Shown: piece after piece, positions 1 through 8,572 of the stretch
Layout of the letters: the number at the start of each line of letters is the position of its first letter
Position numbering within the stretch: the first letter of the stretch is position 1
Source: Caldisericia bacterium
GTDB lineage: Bacteria > Caldisericota > Caldisericia > JAAYUI01
Assembly (NCBI GenBank): GCA_017999835.1
Contig: JAGNLA010000019.1
Location: 1-27,492, forward strand
Length of the DNA: 27,492 nt
Reading direction: 5' to 3'
The notes under the pieces: generated by a model
Seen by the model: the letters and a program-made list of their open reading frames with translations, nothing else
What the model was told of the DNA's origin: nothing
The model's database searches: none
Made by a program: the position numbers and the translations under genes

Positions 1-96
1 GATTATGTCTGGAAGTACAATCACAGAAAAGAACCTACATCGTATCAAGTGAGATTGTTGTTGAAAATGTTGATTAACAGGAGTAATATGGTCTAA
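1..96 (+). CDS. IS1595-family (ISXO2-like) transposase, C-terminal fragment
   Basis: Frame 1 is open from the first base and stops at TAA 94-96. It encodes 31 residues beginning DYVWKYNHRK and continuing with a leucine-rich helix (VRLLLKML). In DDE transposases of the IS1595/ISXO2-like family the C-terminal end of the catalytic domain carries a W-[RK]-[YF]-N-x-R-K signature followed by a short hydrophobic helix, which this fits. The catalytic DDE/DDN residues lie upstream, outside the window, so activity cannot be judged. Only the 3' end is visible. Confidence 0.75.
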   Translation, partial: DYVWKYNHRKEPTSYQVRLLLKMLINRSNMV

Positions 97-97
97 G

Positions 98-123
98 TTG
101 GTGGCTGAGGGTGAGAATTACCC
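98..123. repeat. Terminal inverted repeat, right end of the left IS copy
   Basis: This 26-base sequence pairs with 27370-27395 as an inverted repeat with 5 mismatches. Both inner and outer parts are conserved: TTGGTGGCT on the transposase side and AGAATTACCC at the tip. Imperfect left/right repeats of this length are usual for IS elements. Confidence 0.75.
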
Positions 124-126
124 AAA

Positions 127-3054
127 TCAATAAGGTGCCCACAAAATGTCGATTTCTTGCGTCTTCGAATTAAAATTCACGGTGGCGCCGAAAGCCTCTG
201 CGATAAAACGCAAAGGAACAAGCGTCGAACCTTTGACCGATGTTGGCGGAGCCTTCATAACCTTATCCTGACCATTGATCTTTGCCGTTGTTTTGTCCAT
301 CCAAAGAACCATTTCAAAAGAACCCCTGGTTATGGTTATCTTTTTCTCGGCACTGTTCCAGTCGACCTTGCAGCCGAAAGCCTCAGCGATAAAGCGGAGT
401 GGAACCATCGTGTTGCCTTTGATAACCTGGGGTGGAACCTGGAGTTTTGTTTCCTTGCCATCGATTTTTGCTGTGCTGTTACCGATTTGCAGCCAGATGA
501 GAACCTGTTTTTGTCTGGCAGTTAGGCGGAAAGGGATGGAGAGCGTTTTGCAGCCAGATTCAACCGATGGTGTCAGGGTTATCGAACCTTCAATCTTTTC
601 TCCCGCCTTCAAACCCGATGTTGATACCTCAAATTCAAGTATTGCTGACTTGAGAATGCCTATTGTTGCTGTCTTTGGCGTCACATTTTTATTGGAGCTT
701 GTGATTGCGACTTTGACAGGAGTAGACTTGCCACACCCAACCGAGACTGTCAGAATGACTGTCTTGTCTGGTTCCACCTCGCCTGACAATTTGTTGCTTG
801 TTACATAAAAACATTCACTGAGTTTGACAACCGACAACTTAACCGGCACATCGAGAGCAAAATCTTTTGCCGATAAAACAATTTTTGAGGAAAGCTGGCC
901 AGCTGGCTTTGAAACTGTTGACGCGATGACATCAAAAGCAAGGCTGGATGAAGGTTCGATAACCAGTTTGTCAGGAGTTGTTTTGAGCCAGTCGGTTTGT
1001 GATGAAGCTGTGACGACAATCTCCTCCTTGGTGTTGTTTGTTACTGTTAGTTTCATGGTTTCTGACTGGCCGGCTTCAAGGTTGCCAAAATCGAGTGAGG
1101 TTTGGTCACATGAGAAAGGAGCGGTATCTTGCCCCGTGACAATAATCGAGGTCTTGCCAGATTTTTTGCCGACTGTTGCTATTATTGTGCCACTGCCTGT
1201 AGTCTTTCCAGCTGTAAACAGACCGTCCTTATCGATTGCACCAAGCGTTTCTGGCTCAATACTCCAAGTTGCCTTGAGACCTGAGATGTCGTTGCCAGTG
1301 CCGTCTTTTGCTGATGCCAGATATTGGATTGATTTACCAAAGGCGACTGAAGCATCCTCGGGGCTGACTTTTATCTGGGCAATGCCGACAATGTTTGCTT
1401 CATAGGTGCCTGAAATTTCGGCAATCGAAGCATAAACCTTGCACTTGCCGCCATTTGATGGAGTAAACAACCCGTTCTGGTCAATTGTTCCGGAATCTTG
1501 TGGCTCAACTTTCCAGGCAAAGCTTGTGTTTTGAATTACTTTTGCCGTTTTGTCGTAAGCCTTTGCCTGAAACTGGACTGGCTGGCTTTCGATGATTTTT
1601 TCTGAATCAGGAGAAACGTTTATGTAACCTACAACATCGCTTGCCCTGAGAACCTCGATGACAGTCGACTCGCAAGCTCTGCCTGCGCAGGCGGTTATGG
1701 TAGCCTTGCCTGCAAAGTTTCCGGCTGTGAATGTGTTGTTTTCAACTTTTCCAGCGTCTTGTGGTGATACTGACCATTCGAGATCAGTTTCTTCCATTGG
1801 TTTTCCGTCGCGGTCGATAAAGTCTGCCTTTATCAGAGTCGACTGTCCTGGGACAAGTTTTTTTGACAGTGGCGTAAGAACGAGTTTGCCAGGGAGTTTT
1901 GACGAACCTTCTGGACCAAAACAGTAGAGCCTTCCTTGCTTGGTTGTGAAGAAAACTTGTCCGTTGCTGCAGATGATGGTGTCGTTGATGATTGACTCAG
2001 TTTTGTAGCTGAACAGCTTCTTGCCCTCTGCGTTGACGCAATAAAACATGTTGTCAGCCGTTCCAAAATACACTCTGCCATCACAGTGCACAGGACCAGC
2101 TACTGGTACGGCTTTTGTCTCAAATTGCCAAAGCTTTTGACCCATCGATCTGTCAGCGCAAGTCAGACCTTTTTCCTCGCCAAAGAAAAGCTTGTCCGTA
2201 GTCACGCAGATAGCTGTAGTTACCGTGTAGTTTTGTTTCCAGATGTAGCTGCCGGAAGAAGCATGGAAGCTGTACAAGGGTGGTTCAACCGAAGCGTAAT
2301 AGATCCTGCCGCCTTCAATTGCTGGTATGCCAACATGTCTGTTGCTTGCCGCCCCATAGCCTGAATAATTGTTTCGCTCGTGTTTTGCAATATCAAAACA
2401 CTTGAGGCCATTGTCATAAGGCAGGTACATCATTCCATTCTCGGCGCACGGTGGTGAAAAGCCGTTGCCAATGCAGGGTTCAGTCCACATGTACTTGCCA
2501 GTTGAAATGTCGATGCATTCACATGTTCTGTCGTCGGTGACTGAAAGCAGGTACTTGTCAATGAGTACTATCGGTGAGATGAATTGCCTGAGTGAAACAT
2601 GCTGTTGCCAGAGTTTTGTACCTTTGTCTGTTGAAAGGCAGATGATTTTTCCGCAAGTTGTGCCAAAATAGAGTTTGCCGTCAAGTATTGCAGGTGAGGT
2701 GACGATTCCGGCTGGTCTTTCTTCGCTTTCAGCTCCACAAATGTCTTTTGCTTCAAACTGCCATATTTTTTTGCCTGTCCAGGCATCATAGCAATAAACC
2801 ATCGCATTGGGCAGACAAATATAGATCTTTGAGCCATCGGTGACCGGTGCTGCCGGTATGTCCATACCAAATGAGTTTGACCAGAGGAGATCGAGTTTGT
2901 CGGTTCCAGGAGAGCATTCCTTGGGATAATCGCCACACAGTCCAGGTCCGTTCCTGTAGCTTACAGTCGTGCAGGTGCTGTTGGCATGCGAATCAAGGGT
3001 GACAGTTGTCAGAACCAGCAACAATGACAGAAGAACCGATGTAGTTTTCCTCAT
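127..3054 (-). CDS. Secreted PQQ-like beta-propeller protein with Ig-like and C-terminal stalk domains (975 aa)
   Basis: A probable cell-surface protein with no recognisable enzyme. Residues 1-24 are a Sec signal peptide, with likely cleavage after SHA. Residues about 50-385 form a PQQ_2-type propeller, with repeated blades such as YCYDAWTGKKIWQF and CIDISTGKYMW. Three Big-2-like Ig domains follow (about 390-470, 478-555, 558-640), each with a VxPx...W.V.P pattern. A Hydin/BACON-like domain (643-745, LDFGNLEAGQS) and another beta domain (748-850) come next. Two copper-amine-oxidase N-terminal (stalk) repeats, with the motif VPLRFIAEAFG, cover 850-975. The start is set by GGAGGAG just before ATG. 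It lies 34 bases downstream of the 1430-residue paralogue and is probably cotranscribed with it. Family knowledge links stalk domains to surface attachment; ligand and role are unknown. An IS abuts its stop codon. Confidence 0.85.
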   Translation of the reverse strand: MRKTTSVLLSLLLVLTTVTLDSHANSTCTTVSYRNGPGLCGDYPKECSPGTDKLDLLWSNSFGMDIPAAPVTDGSKIYICLPNAMVYCYDAWTGKKIWQFEAKDICGAESEERPAGIVTSPAILDGKLYFGTTCGKIICLSTDKGTKLWQQHVSLRQFISPIVLIDKYLLSVTDDRTCECIDISTGKYMWTEPCIGNGFSPPCAENGMMYLPYDNGLKCFDIAKHERNNYSGYGAASNRHVGIPAIEGGRIYYASVEPPLYSFHASSGSYIWKQNYTVTTAICVTTDKLFFGEEKGLTCADRSMGQKLWQFETKAVPVAGPVHCDGRVYFGTADNMFYCVNAEGKKLFSYKTESIINDTIICSNGQVFFTTKQGRLYCFGPEGSSKLPGKLVLTPLSKKLVPGQSTLIKADFIDRDGKPMEETDLEWSVSPQDAGKVENNTFTAGNFAGKATITACAGRACESTVIEVLRASDVVGYINVSPDSEKIIESQPVQFQAKAYDKTAKVIQNTSFAWKVEPQDSGTIDQNGLFTPSNGGKCKVYASIAEISGTYEANIVGIAQIKVSPEDASVAFGKSIQYLASAKDGTGNDISGLKATWSIEPETLGAIDKDGLFTAGKTTGSGTIIATVGKKSGKTSIIVTGQDTAPFSCDQTSLDFGNLEAGQSETMKLTVTNNTKEEIVVTASSQTDWLKTTPDKLVIEPSSSLAFDVIASTVSKPAGQLSSKIVLSAKDFALDVPVKLSVVKLSECFYVTSNKLSGEVEPDKTVILTVSVGCGKSTPVKVAITSSNKNVTPKTATIGILKSAILEFEVSTSGLKAGEKIEGSITLTPSVESGCKTLSIPFRLTARQKQVLIWLQIGNSTAKIDGKETKLQVPPQVIKGNTMVPLRFIAEAFGCKVDWNSAEKKITITRGSFEMVLWMDKTTAKINGQDKVMKAPPTSVKGSTLVPLRFIAEAFGATVNFNSKTQEIDILWAPY
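281..407 (-). repeat. Direct repeat copy 1 (stalk-domain coding DNA)
   Basis: This 127-base stretch encodes the junction of the two stalk repeats. It aligns without gaps to 3246-3372 in the upstream paralogue, with 110 of 127 bases identical by hand count. The copies lie in the same orientation about 3 kb apart. Confidence 0.8.
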
Positions 3055-3088
3055 ATCTCCTCCGATGTGTGTTTGATTTATTTCCTTG

Positions 3089-6000
3089 TTATTTTTGTGG
3101 AATCCACAATATTTTTATCTCTTTTGTGGCAGCGTTGAAGTCGACAGTTGCTCCAAAGGCTTCAGCAATGAATCTGAGCGGAACGAAGGTTGAGCCTTTG
3201 ATTGATGTTGGCGGAGCAGACAGCTTTGTGTCCTTGCCATTTATTTTTGCAGTTGTTTTGTCCATCCATAGGATCATCTCAAACGAACCCCTGGTGATGG
3301 TTATCTTTTTCTCGTCACCGTTCCAGTCAACCTTGCAACCGAACGCCTCAGCAATGAAACGGATGGGAACCATGGTTGAGCCTTTAACCAATTGAGGCGC
3401 TGCACTTAGCTTCACTTCCGCGCCATTGATCTTGGCGGTTGGGTTGTTCAGTTGAAGCCATATTTCGATTGATGCCGTCTTTACCTGGAAAGAAAATGGA
3501 ATCTCCACAGCCTGGCAAAGGTTTGGGTCTGTCGGAGCAATGATGATTTTCCCCTCTATCTTTTCGCCTGTCTTGAGACCCTCGGCGTTGACTTGAGCAG
3601 ACACACGGGTTGCTTCACCAGTCAAAGTGGCGTTTGAAAGACTCAGTGACAATCTTGGGTTGGTAGATTCTATTGTCACTGGCAAAGGTCTGCCGGTTTC
3701 TGTCTTTAGTTCGAGCTCTGTTGTGTTGGATGCGTTTTCTTCAACATCCTTTTGAATTTGTTTAATGTTGGTCGTAATGCAGTTTTTTGGGAGAGTGACA
3801 ACAATTCTTATGTTGGCAGTCAAGCTTTGTTCGCCAGCTTGGATTGTTATTTTTCCAGAATTGGCACCTGTTGGCATTGAAACTGCGTTTGCAGTGACGT
3901 CAATAGTTTTGGAGTCACCAGCATCGAGGGTGACCGAGGCAGTTGAAAGTTTTGCCCAGTCAACATCGGATGACATCTCGGCTGTGATATTGGCATCGCC
4001 AGAATTCCTGATTGTCAGCCTGAGGGTTTTTGACTGTCCTACTTCCAGCTTTCCAAAGTCAAGATTTTCTGGCGTCACTTCCATTTTGCCTGTTGGCTTT
4101 CCAGTGACCATCAAAAGTGCCTCAGCTTCAAGTCCCTCAAAGGCAACCTTGATTTTGCCTTCACCGGCAACCTCTCCAGCTGTAAACAGTCCATCGGAGT
4201 TGATAATTCCAAGCGTCGCTGGCTCAACTGACCAAGAAAGTTGCAGATCGGGGATTTTTTCATCAAGATCGTTGTAGACTGTTGCTTTGAACTGCTGTGT
4301 CATACCTGATACGACCACTGCATTTTGAGGATCGATTTTGATTAATGATGGTTTGATGACCTTGATCTTGGCTGATGCTGACCTTGCTCCGATTGTTGCC
4401 GTGACTTTGCCTGAACCTTGTTTTGTGGCTGTAAAAATCCCGTCTTCAACCGTACCAAGCCAGGCTGGATCAACTTTCCAGGTGAACTGCACGCCTTCGA
4501 GTGGGTTGCCCGAACCGTCAAGCGCCACAGCGGTGAATTTTTCCTGGCGGTCAACCAGCAGAGTCGTTGATTGAGGGGCGATTGCTACGCTTGCCACAAT
4601 ATCTTTCACGTCTTTTATGGTTATCCTGGCAGTGTCGCTGACATTCTCGCATGTAGCTTTTATTTCTACATAACCGGTTTTGCTGCCTGCCCAGAAGAGT
4701 CCGGTTTGGTCTACGGTTCCCATCTCGGTTGGGCTACTCGTCCAGGTGATTTTCTTGTCCATTGAGGAACCATCTTTTGCAAGTGCCGTCGCTGTGAACT
4801 GGATCTTTCCGTTGGTCATGACAAAAGAAGCCGGTGAAGTAATTTTGACTTTGTCCAGAATCAACCCTTTCCTGACTTCACCAAAGCAGTGTAAGTTTCC
4901 ATCAATACCACTTATGTACACTTTTCCATCAAAAATGGTTGGTGAAGCGGCAATGGATTTTTCACCAGTGTTTGCTTGGCTGCCTTCCTTGATGCTGTAT
5001 TTCCAGACTTCTTTTCCTCGCTCTGTGTCGATGCAGTAGAAGGTGCCGTTCATGGCGCCAAAATAGAGTTTACCTGCGCAATAAACCGGAGCACCATAAA
5101 CAAAGTCTCCGACCTTGAACTGCCAAAGTTCTTTGCCTGTGCTTCTTTCAAGACAGGTTACGCTGCTGAAAATGTCACCGTACATCATCTTATCGTCTGT
5201 CAGTGCTGCGCATGTTATTGCACGATGGTTTCTGGCTCTCCAGATTTCCTTGCCGGTTTTGGCGTCAAAGCAGAAAACGTCGCTGTCGTCGCAACCAAAA
5301 TAGATTTTTCCATCCTTGTAGCTTGGGCAACTGAGGGTGATCTTCTTGCCTTCGTGCTTGAAACCATCTTTTATGATTTCTTCGCCTGTTTCAGGGTTCA
5401 GGCACAGAAGTTTTGAGTTGGACGCAACGTAAAGCTTGCCTTCTGCTATTGTTGGAGGGCTCATTTTATTGTCCCAGACGTTTGCAATCCAGATTTTTTT
5501 GCCTGTCTTGGCATCGATGCAGTAGAGCCTTTCGCTTGATGTTGTGTAAATTTTATTGTTGTTATACAGAATTGGAGCGTTGAAACCTTCGTCCCTGTCT
5601 GAGTCTTCATATTCCCAGACTTGCTGGCCGTTTGAGGCATCAACACAGATGATCTTGTAGCACATGGTGCCAAAGAACAGCTTGCCATCGGCGTAGGCCG
5701 CCGTGGAGTTGACGCCACCGTATTTAAGGGCGTCATTTTTTATGGTTTTGTCGTGGTGGCATTTTTCACCACAGTCATAACGCCATGCTTCCCAGCCTTT
5801 TTCAAGCTTTACTGCGTGAAGCGTGTTGTCCTGTGCGCCGATGAAGCCAATGCCATTTGCAATGACAAATTGAGGCAGAATTCTGAAACCAGCCTGGAAA
5901 GTCCAGTGTTTCTCAAGCGGGAAACTCTTTGGAGCAGCGCTGTCTGGCGCCACGGCGTTGTGTTCATTGCTGCCCATGAAGCATGGCCATGAATTGTTGT

Positions 6001-7381
6001 CTGCAGGAGTGATTGATTGAGGAGCTTGTTTGGCCTGATCACCGAAGCAGTACATTGTTCCGCTCGTTGTGCCTATGAAAATTTTTCCATCTATGATTGT
6101 TGGCGGAGCAATTATTGAACCGTCCAACTCAAACTTTTTTATTACTTTTCCAGTTGACGCATCAAGACAATAAAGATTGTAGTCATTAGTTCCAAACCAG
6201 AGATATTGGCCACAAAGTACAGGGGACGAGCAAATAGCATCATTTTTATTGTTACATTCAAATGTCCAGTCGATCTTCTCGCCTTTGTCCGACAAACAAA
6301 CTAGTTTACCGTTTTTCTGTGGGATATAGGCCCTATTGTTTGATATAAGAGGGGTCGAAGAATTTCTGATGCTTAATTTCGAGTTTGAACTCCAGATGAC
6401 ATCTCCATTGTCGGTATTCAAACAATAGAAATCTTTGTCTGGGCCTCCATAGTAGACCTTATCGTCGACAATTGTTGGTGTACAGAAGAATGGATGGTCA
6501 TTATTGCCAGCCAATCCCCAGCTTCTCTTTTTTGCTTTCAGGTCATAACAATAAAGCTCGATTGTTGTGCCAAAGTAAAGCTTATCATCAGATATTGCAA
6601 GAGATGACCGCATACCACAATCGTAAGGTTTTATGTATTCCTTTGTTTGTTTGTCAAAATAATACCCTTCGGTAGAAACCAATAGTTTTGATTTGCCTGT
6701 TGCAGGATCAATTGATAATACCTCGTAAAATGCAGTTCTGATGTGATTTTTGTAGTCATATGACATTCTTGTAATAGGTTGTAGAATTCTGCCTTCATAT
6801 AAAAGACCTGAACTTCTGATATATGATGCGTTAAGTCTGCTTAAGTCAGTGTTTTTATCAGGCAAACCGACAGATTTTTTAATCTTCCAAACCAAAGAGC
6901 CGTCTGATTGTGTCAAACAATACATATCGCCATTGACAGCCCCCAAAAAAATCTTGTCATCAAACAAAAGCGGGGATGAGCTCAATCCTGAAACAAAAAA
7001 CTCATAATCGCACATGCTTGGGTTTGGTGTGTCGATTACAAACTCCCATGTAACCTTGCCAGTTGTTGCCTCCGCTTTAATTAGTTTACTGGTATAGGCT
7101 TGATGAGCCATGCTGTCGCAGCGACCAAAGTACACAAATCCATCCTTATATGCTGCTGGTGACTCTATTGATCTGCCATCTGTCTCGATGTTTTGTGGTT
7201 TGTTCGTCCACAAAAGTGATACATTCGCAGGGTTTATCGTGCAATCAGATGGGACAACAGCGTTGTGCTGCAGGTTCATCATGTAGCATGGCCATTCCCC
7301 GCAATCAGCTTTAACGGCAATGCCAGGCTGCAATAAAGAAACAAAGACAACAAATGCACATATGACGGTGACTTTTCTCAT
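3089..7381 (-). CDS. Secreted double PQQ-like propeller protein with Ig-like and stalk domains (1430 aa)
   Basis: A very large exported protein with the same plan as its downstream neighbour but with two propellers. Residues 1-26 are a signal peptide, probably cleaved near VKA-DC. Propeller 1 runs about 30-450 and propeller 2 about 463-830. Both modules open with the same motif: WPCYMMNLQHNAVVP near residue 30 and WPCFMGSNEHNAVAP near 465, so a whole module appears duplicated. Ig-like domains lie at about 842-920, 930-1005 and 1012-1090, a Hydin-like domain (LDFGKLEVGQS) at about 1100-1195, then another beta domain and two stalk repeats at 1305-1430. GAGGAGG lies before the ATG, and a strong promoter sits at 7411-7439. 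No PQQ-dehydrogenase active site was identified, so a binding or structural role is more likely than catalysis. Confidence 0.87.
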   Translation of the reverse strand: MRKVTVICAFVVFVSLLQPGIAVKADCGEWPCYMMNLQHNAVVPSDCTINPANVSLLWTNKPQNIETDGRSIESPAAYKDGFVYFGRCDSMAHQAYTSKLIKAEATTGKVTWEFVIDTPNPSMCDYEFFVSGLSSSPLLFDDKIFLGAVNGDMYCLTQSDGSLVWKIKKSVGLPDKNTDLSRLNASYIRSSGLLYEGRILQPITRMSYDYKNHIRTAFYEVLSIDPATGKSKLLVSTEGYYFDKQTKEYIKPYDCGMRSSLAISDDKLYFGTTIELYCYDLKAKKRSWGLAGNNDHPFFCTPTIVDDKVYYGGPDKDFYCLNTDNGDVIWSSNSKLSIRNSSTPLISNNRAYIPQKNGKLVCLSDKGEKIDWTFECNNKNDAICSSPVLCGQYLWFGTNDYNLYCLDASTGKVIKKFELDGSIIAPPTIIDGKIFIGTTSGTMYCFGDQAKQAPQSITPADNNSWPCFMGSNEHNAVAPDSAAPKSFPLEKHWTFQAGFRILPQFVIANGIGFIGAQDNTLHAVKLEKGWEAWRYDCGEKCHHDKTIKNDALKYGGVNSTAAYADGKLFFGTMCYKIICVDASNGQQVWEYEDSDRDEGFNAPILYNNNKIYTTSSERLYCIDAKTGKKIWIANVWDNKMSPPTIAEGKLYVASNSKLLCLNPETGEEIIKDGFKHEGKKITLSCPSYKDGKIYFGCDDSDVFCFDAKTGKEIWRARNHRAITCAALTDDKMMYGDIFSSVTCLERSTGKELWQFKVGDFVYGAPVYCAGKLYFGAMNGTFYCIDTERGKEVWKYSIKEGSQANTGEKSIAASPTIFDGKVYISGIDGNLHCFGEVRKGLILDKVKITSPASFVMTNGKIQFTATALAKDGSSMDKKITWTSSPTEMGTVDQTGLFWAGSKTGYVEIKATCENVSDTARITIKDVKDIVASVAIAPQSTTLLVDRQEKFTAVALDGSGNPLEGVQFTWKVDPAWLGTVEDGIFTATKQGSGKVTATIGARSASAKIKVIKPSLIKIDPQNAVVVSGMTQQFKATVYNDLDEKIPDLQLSWSVEPATLGIINSDGLFTAGEVAGEGKIKVAFEGLEAEALLMVTGKPTGKMEVTPENLDFGKLEVGQSKTLRLTIRNSGDANITAEMSSDVDWAKLSTASVTLDAGDSKTIDVTANAVSMPTGANSGKITIQAGEQSLTANIRIVVTLPKNCITTNIKQIQKDVEENASNTTELELKTETGRPLPVTIESTNPRLSLSLSNATLTGEATRVSAQVNAEGLKTGEKIEGKIIIAPTDPNLCQAVEIPFSFQVKTASIEIWLQLNNPTAKINGAEVKLSAAPQLVKGSTMVPIRFIAEAFGCKVDWNGDEKKITITRGSFEMILWMDKTTAKINGKDTKLSAPPTSIKGSTFVPLRFIAEAFGATVDFNAATKEIKILWIPQK
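3246..3372 (-). repeat. Direct repeat copy 2 (stalk-domain coding DNA)
   Basis: Partner of 281-407: equal length, no gaps and about 87 percent identity. Recombination between the two would fuse the C-terminus of one surface protein onto the other and delete about 3 kb. Confidence 0.8.
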
Positions 7382-7410
7382 TGGTCCTCCTCACAAAAAT
7401 CACGTTTTCG

Positions 7411-7439
7411 ATTATATTTGAACCCAATTCCAATTGCAA
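7411..7439 (-). promoter_or_regulatory. Sigma70-like promoter of the tandem propeller genes
   Basis: On the minus strand a -35 TTGCAA (7434-7439) and a perfect -10 TATAAT (7411-7416) are separated by 17 bases. The start codon is 29 bases beyond the -10, which leaves a short leader carrying the GAGGAGG ribosome binding site. This is the best conventional promoter in the window. Confidence 0.7.
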
Positions 7440-7509
7440 ATGCCTGGCTTGACCATGGTAAAAAACAAAACCCGACTGGTCGTGTCTCAGGTTTTGAAAG
7501 GAGTGTCAT

Positions 7510-7746
7510 ATGAGTACACAGGAATTCCAGGTAAGCGGAGAACAGCTTGTCAACAAGGTGAAGTCTATCATCAATGAAGGCAACATCAGACGCATCATCA
7601 TAAAAAATGAAGACGGAAAAGTTATTGTAGAGTTTCCAGTAACAATCGGTGTTGTCGGGGTTTTGCTTGCGCCGTGGCTTGCTGCCCTTGGAGCAATTGC
7701 AGCGTTGGTGACAAAATGCACAATCATCGTTGAAAAGGAAGACTGA
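7510..7746 (+). CDS. DUF4342-family small protein (78 aa)
   Basis: The sequence matches the DUF4342 pattern: an N-terminal amphipathic segment (VNKVKSIINEGNIRRIIIKN), a strand-rich middle with GKVIVEFPVTIGVVG, and a hydrophobic glycine/alanine-rich stretch (about residues 44-68) ending in VTKCTIIVEKE. The hydrophobic part could sit in or at the membrane. Function is not established for the family. AAAGGAG 6 bases before ATG sets the start. Its stop overlaps the next gene's start by one base (TGATG at 7744-7748), so the two are translationally coupled and probably act together. No convincing promoter was found between 7440 and 7500. Confidence 0.8.
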   Translation: MSTQEFQVSGEQLVNKVKSIINEGNIRRIIIKNEDGKVIVEFPVTIGVVGVLLAPWLAALGAIAALVTKCTIIVEKED

Positions 7747-8510
7747 TGCGGCATAACGTCAGCATTCCACATCCGGAAGTAAAGCCAATAAAGCTTCTTT
7801 TGGAATTGGGGGCATGCAAACTTACCCTTGCCAAGGGCGCCTCATCGGACTTTGTGTCAGGGTATTACAACGACCCGACTGACGAACGGCCTTTTGTTGT
7901 CGATGTTTCAGGCGGAGTTGTCAGAATCTGGCAGAAGCAGTTGTTTGTGGTTTCGGGGAGACAATATAATCATCCAGAGTTTGTGCTGGAAATTTCCGAT
8001 GTCCAGCCGTTTGATCTGGAACTAAAATCTGGTGCGTCAGAGGTTTTTGCTGATCTTGGCGGTTTGCCAGTGGAAAAGACTACTGTCAGATTCAATGCTG
8101 GCAAAATGACGCTGGATTTCTCAAAACCAAACCCGGTTGACATGAAGTTCATCGACTTTTCGGCCAATGCTGGAGATGTCACTTTGACAAATCTTGCAAA
8201 CAGCAATGCTGACAAGGTTTCCGTTGAAGGCAGTGCCGCAGGTTTCAGGTTGAATTTTGCCGGTAATCTGAGAAAAGACCTTCTCGCAGATGTCTCTTCG
8301 TCGGTTTCAGGAGTAAAGATTGAATTGCCAAAAGGATGCAATGCAAAGATCAAAGCAAATGCAATGCTTGGTGGGATTAGCGGTGTTGATGGCTCGTGGA
8401 TGAGAAGCACCGGTGATGGGTGGACAAGCGCGGAGGGCAGGGCTGACTTGCCTGGTTTGAGCATCAACGCAAGAGTAACCCTTGGGGGATTAGAGTTCAA
8501 AACGGTTTGA
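7746..8510 (+). CDS. Putative adhesin, DUF4097-like beta-strand repeat protein (254 aa)
   Basis: The protein is built from short beta-strands with repeated patterns such as VEKTTVRFNAGKMTLDFS, FIDFSANAGDVTLTNL and VSVEGSAAGFRLNFAG, and ends with LGGLEFK. This resembles the right-handed beta-strand repeats of the DUF4097 (putative adhesin) family. No signal peptide or membrane segment is seen, so it may be cytoplasmic or held by its DUF4342 partner. The start is fixed by the one-base overlap with the upstream gene and a preceding AAGGAAG. Transcription ends at the strong hairpin at 8521-8559. The family is known; the role here is inferred only from the pairing. Confidence 0.65.
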   Translation: MRHNVSIPHPEVKPIKLLLELGACKLTLAKGASSDFVSGYYNDPTDERPFVVDVSGGVVRIWQKQLFVVSGRQYNHPEFVLEISDVQPFDLELKSGASEVFADLGGLPVEKTTVRFNAGKMTLDFSKPNPVDMKFIDFSANAGDVTLTNLANSNADKVSVEGSAAGFRLNFAGNLRKDLLADVSSSVSGVKIELPKGCNAKIKANAMLGGISGVDGSWMRSTGDGWTSAEGRADLPGLSINARVTLGGLEFKTV

Positions 8511-8520
8511 CGACCTGAAA

Positions 8521-8559
8521 AATTAAAAAAAGGGCGGGGAATCCGCCCTTTTTTTAATT
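8521..8559. terminator. Perfect bidirectional rho-independent terminator
   Basis: The 17-base arms (8521-8537 and 8543-8559) are perfectly complementary around a 5-base loop GGAAT. The GC core is GGGCGG/CCGCCC. Seven T follow it on the + strand, and seven A precede it, giving seven T on the minus strand. It lies between two convergent genes (stops at 8510 and 8573) and can end transcription from both sides. Confidence 0.93.
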
Positions 8560-8572
8560 AATAATGGGTTTC

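Larger units (their letters stand above)
1..123 (+). mobile_element. Right end of an IS1595/ISXO2-like insertion sequence (partial)
   Basis: The segment holds the last 31 codons of a transposase followed by a 26-base terminal inverted repeat at 98-123. That repeat matches, in reverse complement at 21 of 26 positions, the sequence at 27370-27395 in front of a transposase start at the other window edge. The element's outer boundary is taken as the CCC at 121-123; it could reach 127, because the next bases (AAAT) nearly mirror the AATT before the right-hand copy. It lies just downstream of the stop codon of the minus-strand propeller gene (127-129), so it replaced whatever terminator that gene had. 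The family call rests on the C-terminal transposase motif here and the zinc ribbon at the right edge. Confidence 0.8.

Noticed and set aside
3089-7381. PQQ-dependent dehydrogenase activity of the propeller proteins
   Set aside because: No catalytic Asp/Glu-Ca2+ motif or vicinal-Cys active-site pattern was recognised. The blade motifs are of the PQQ_2 binding/structural type, and stalk domains point to a surface role.
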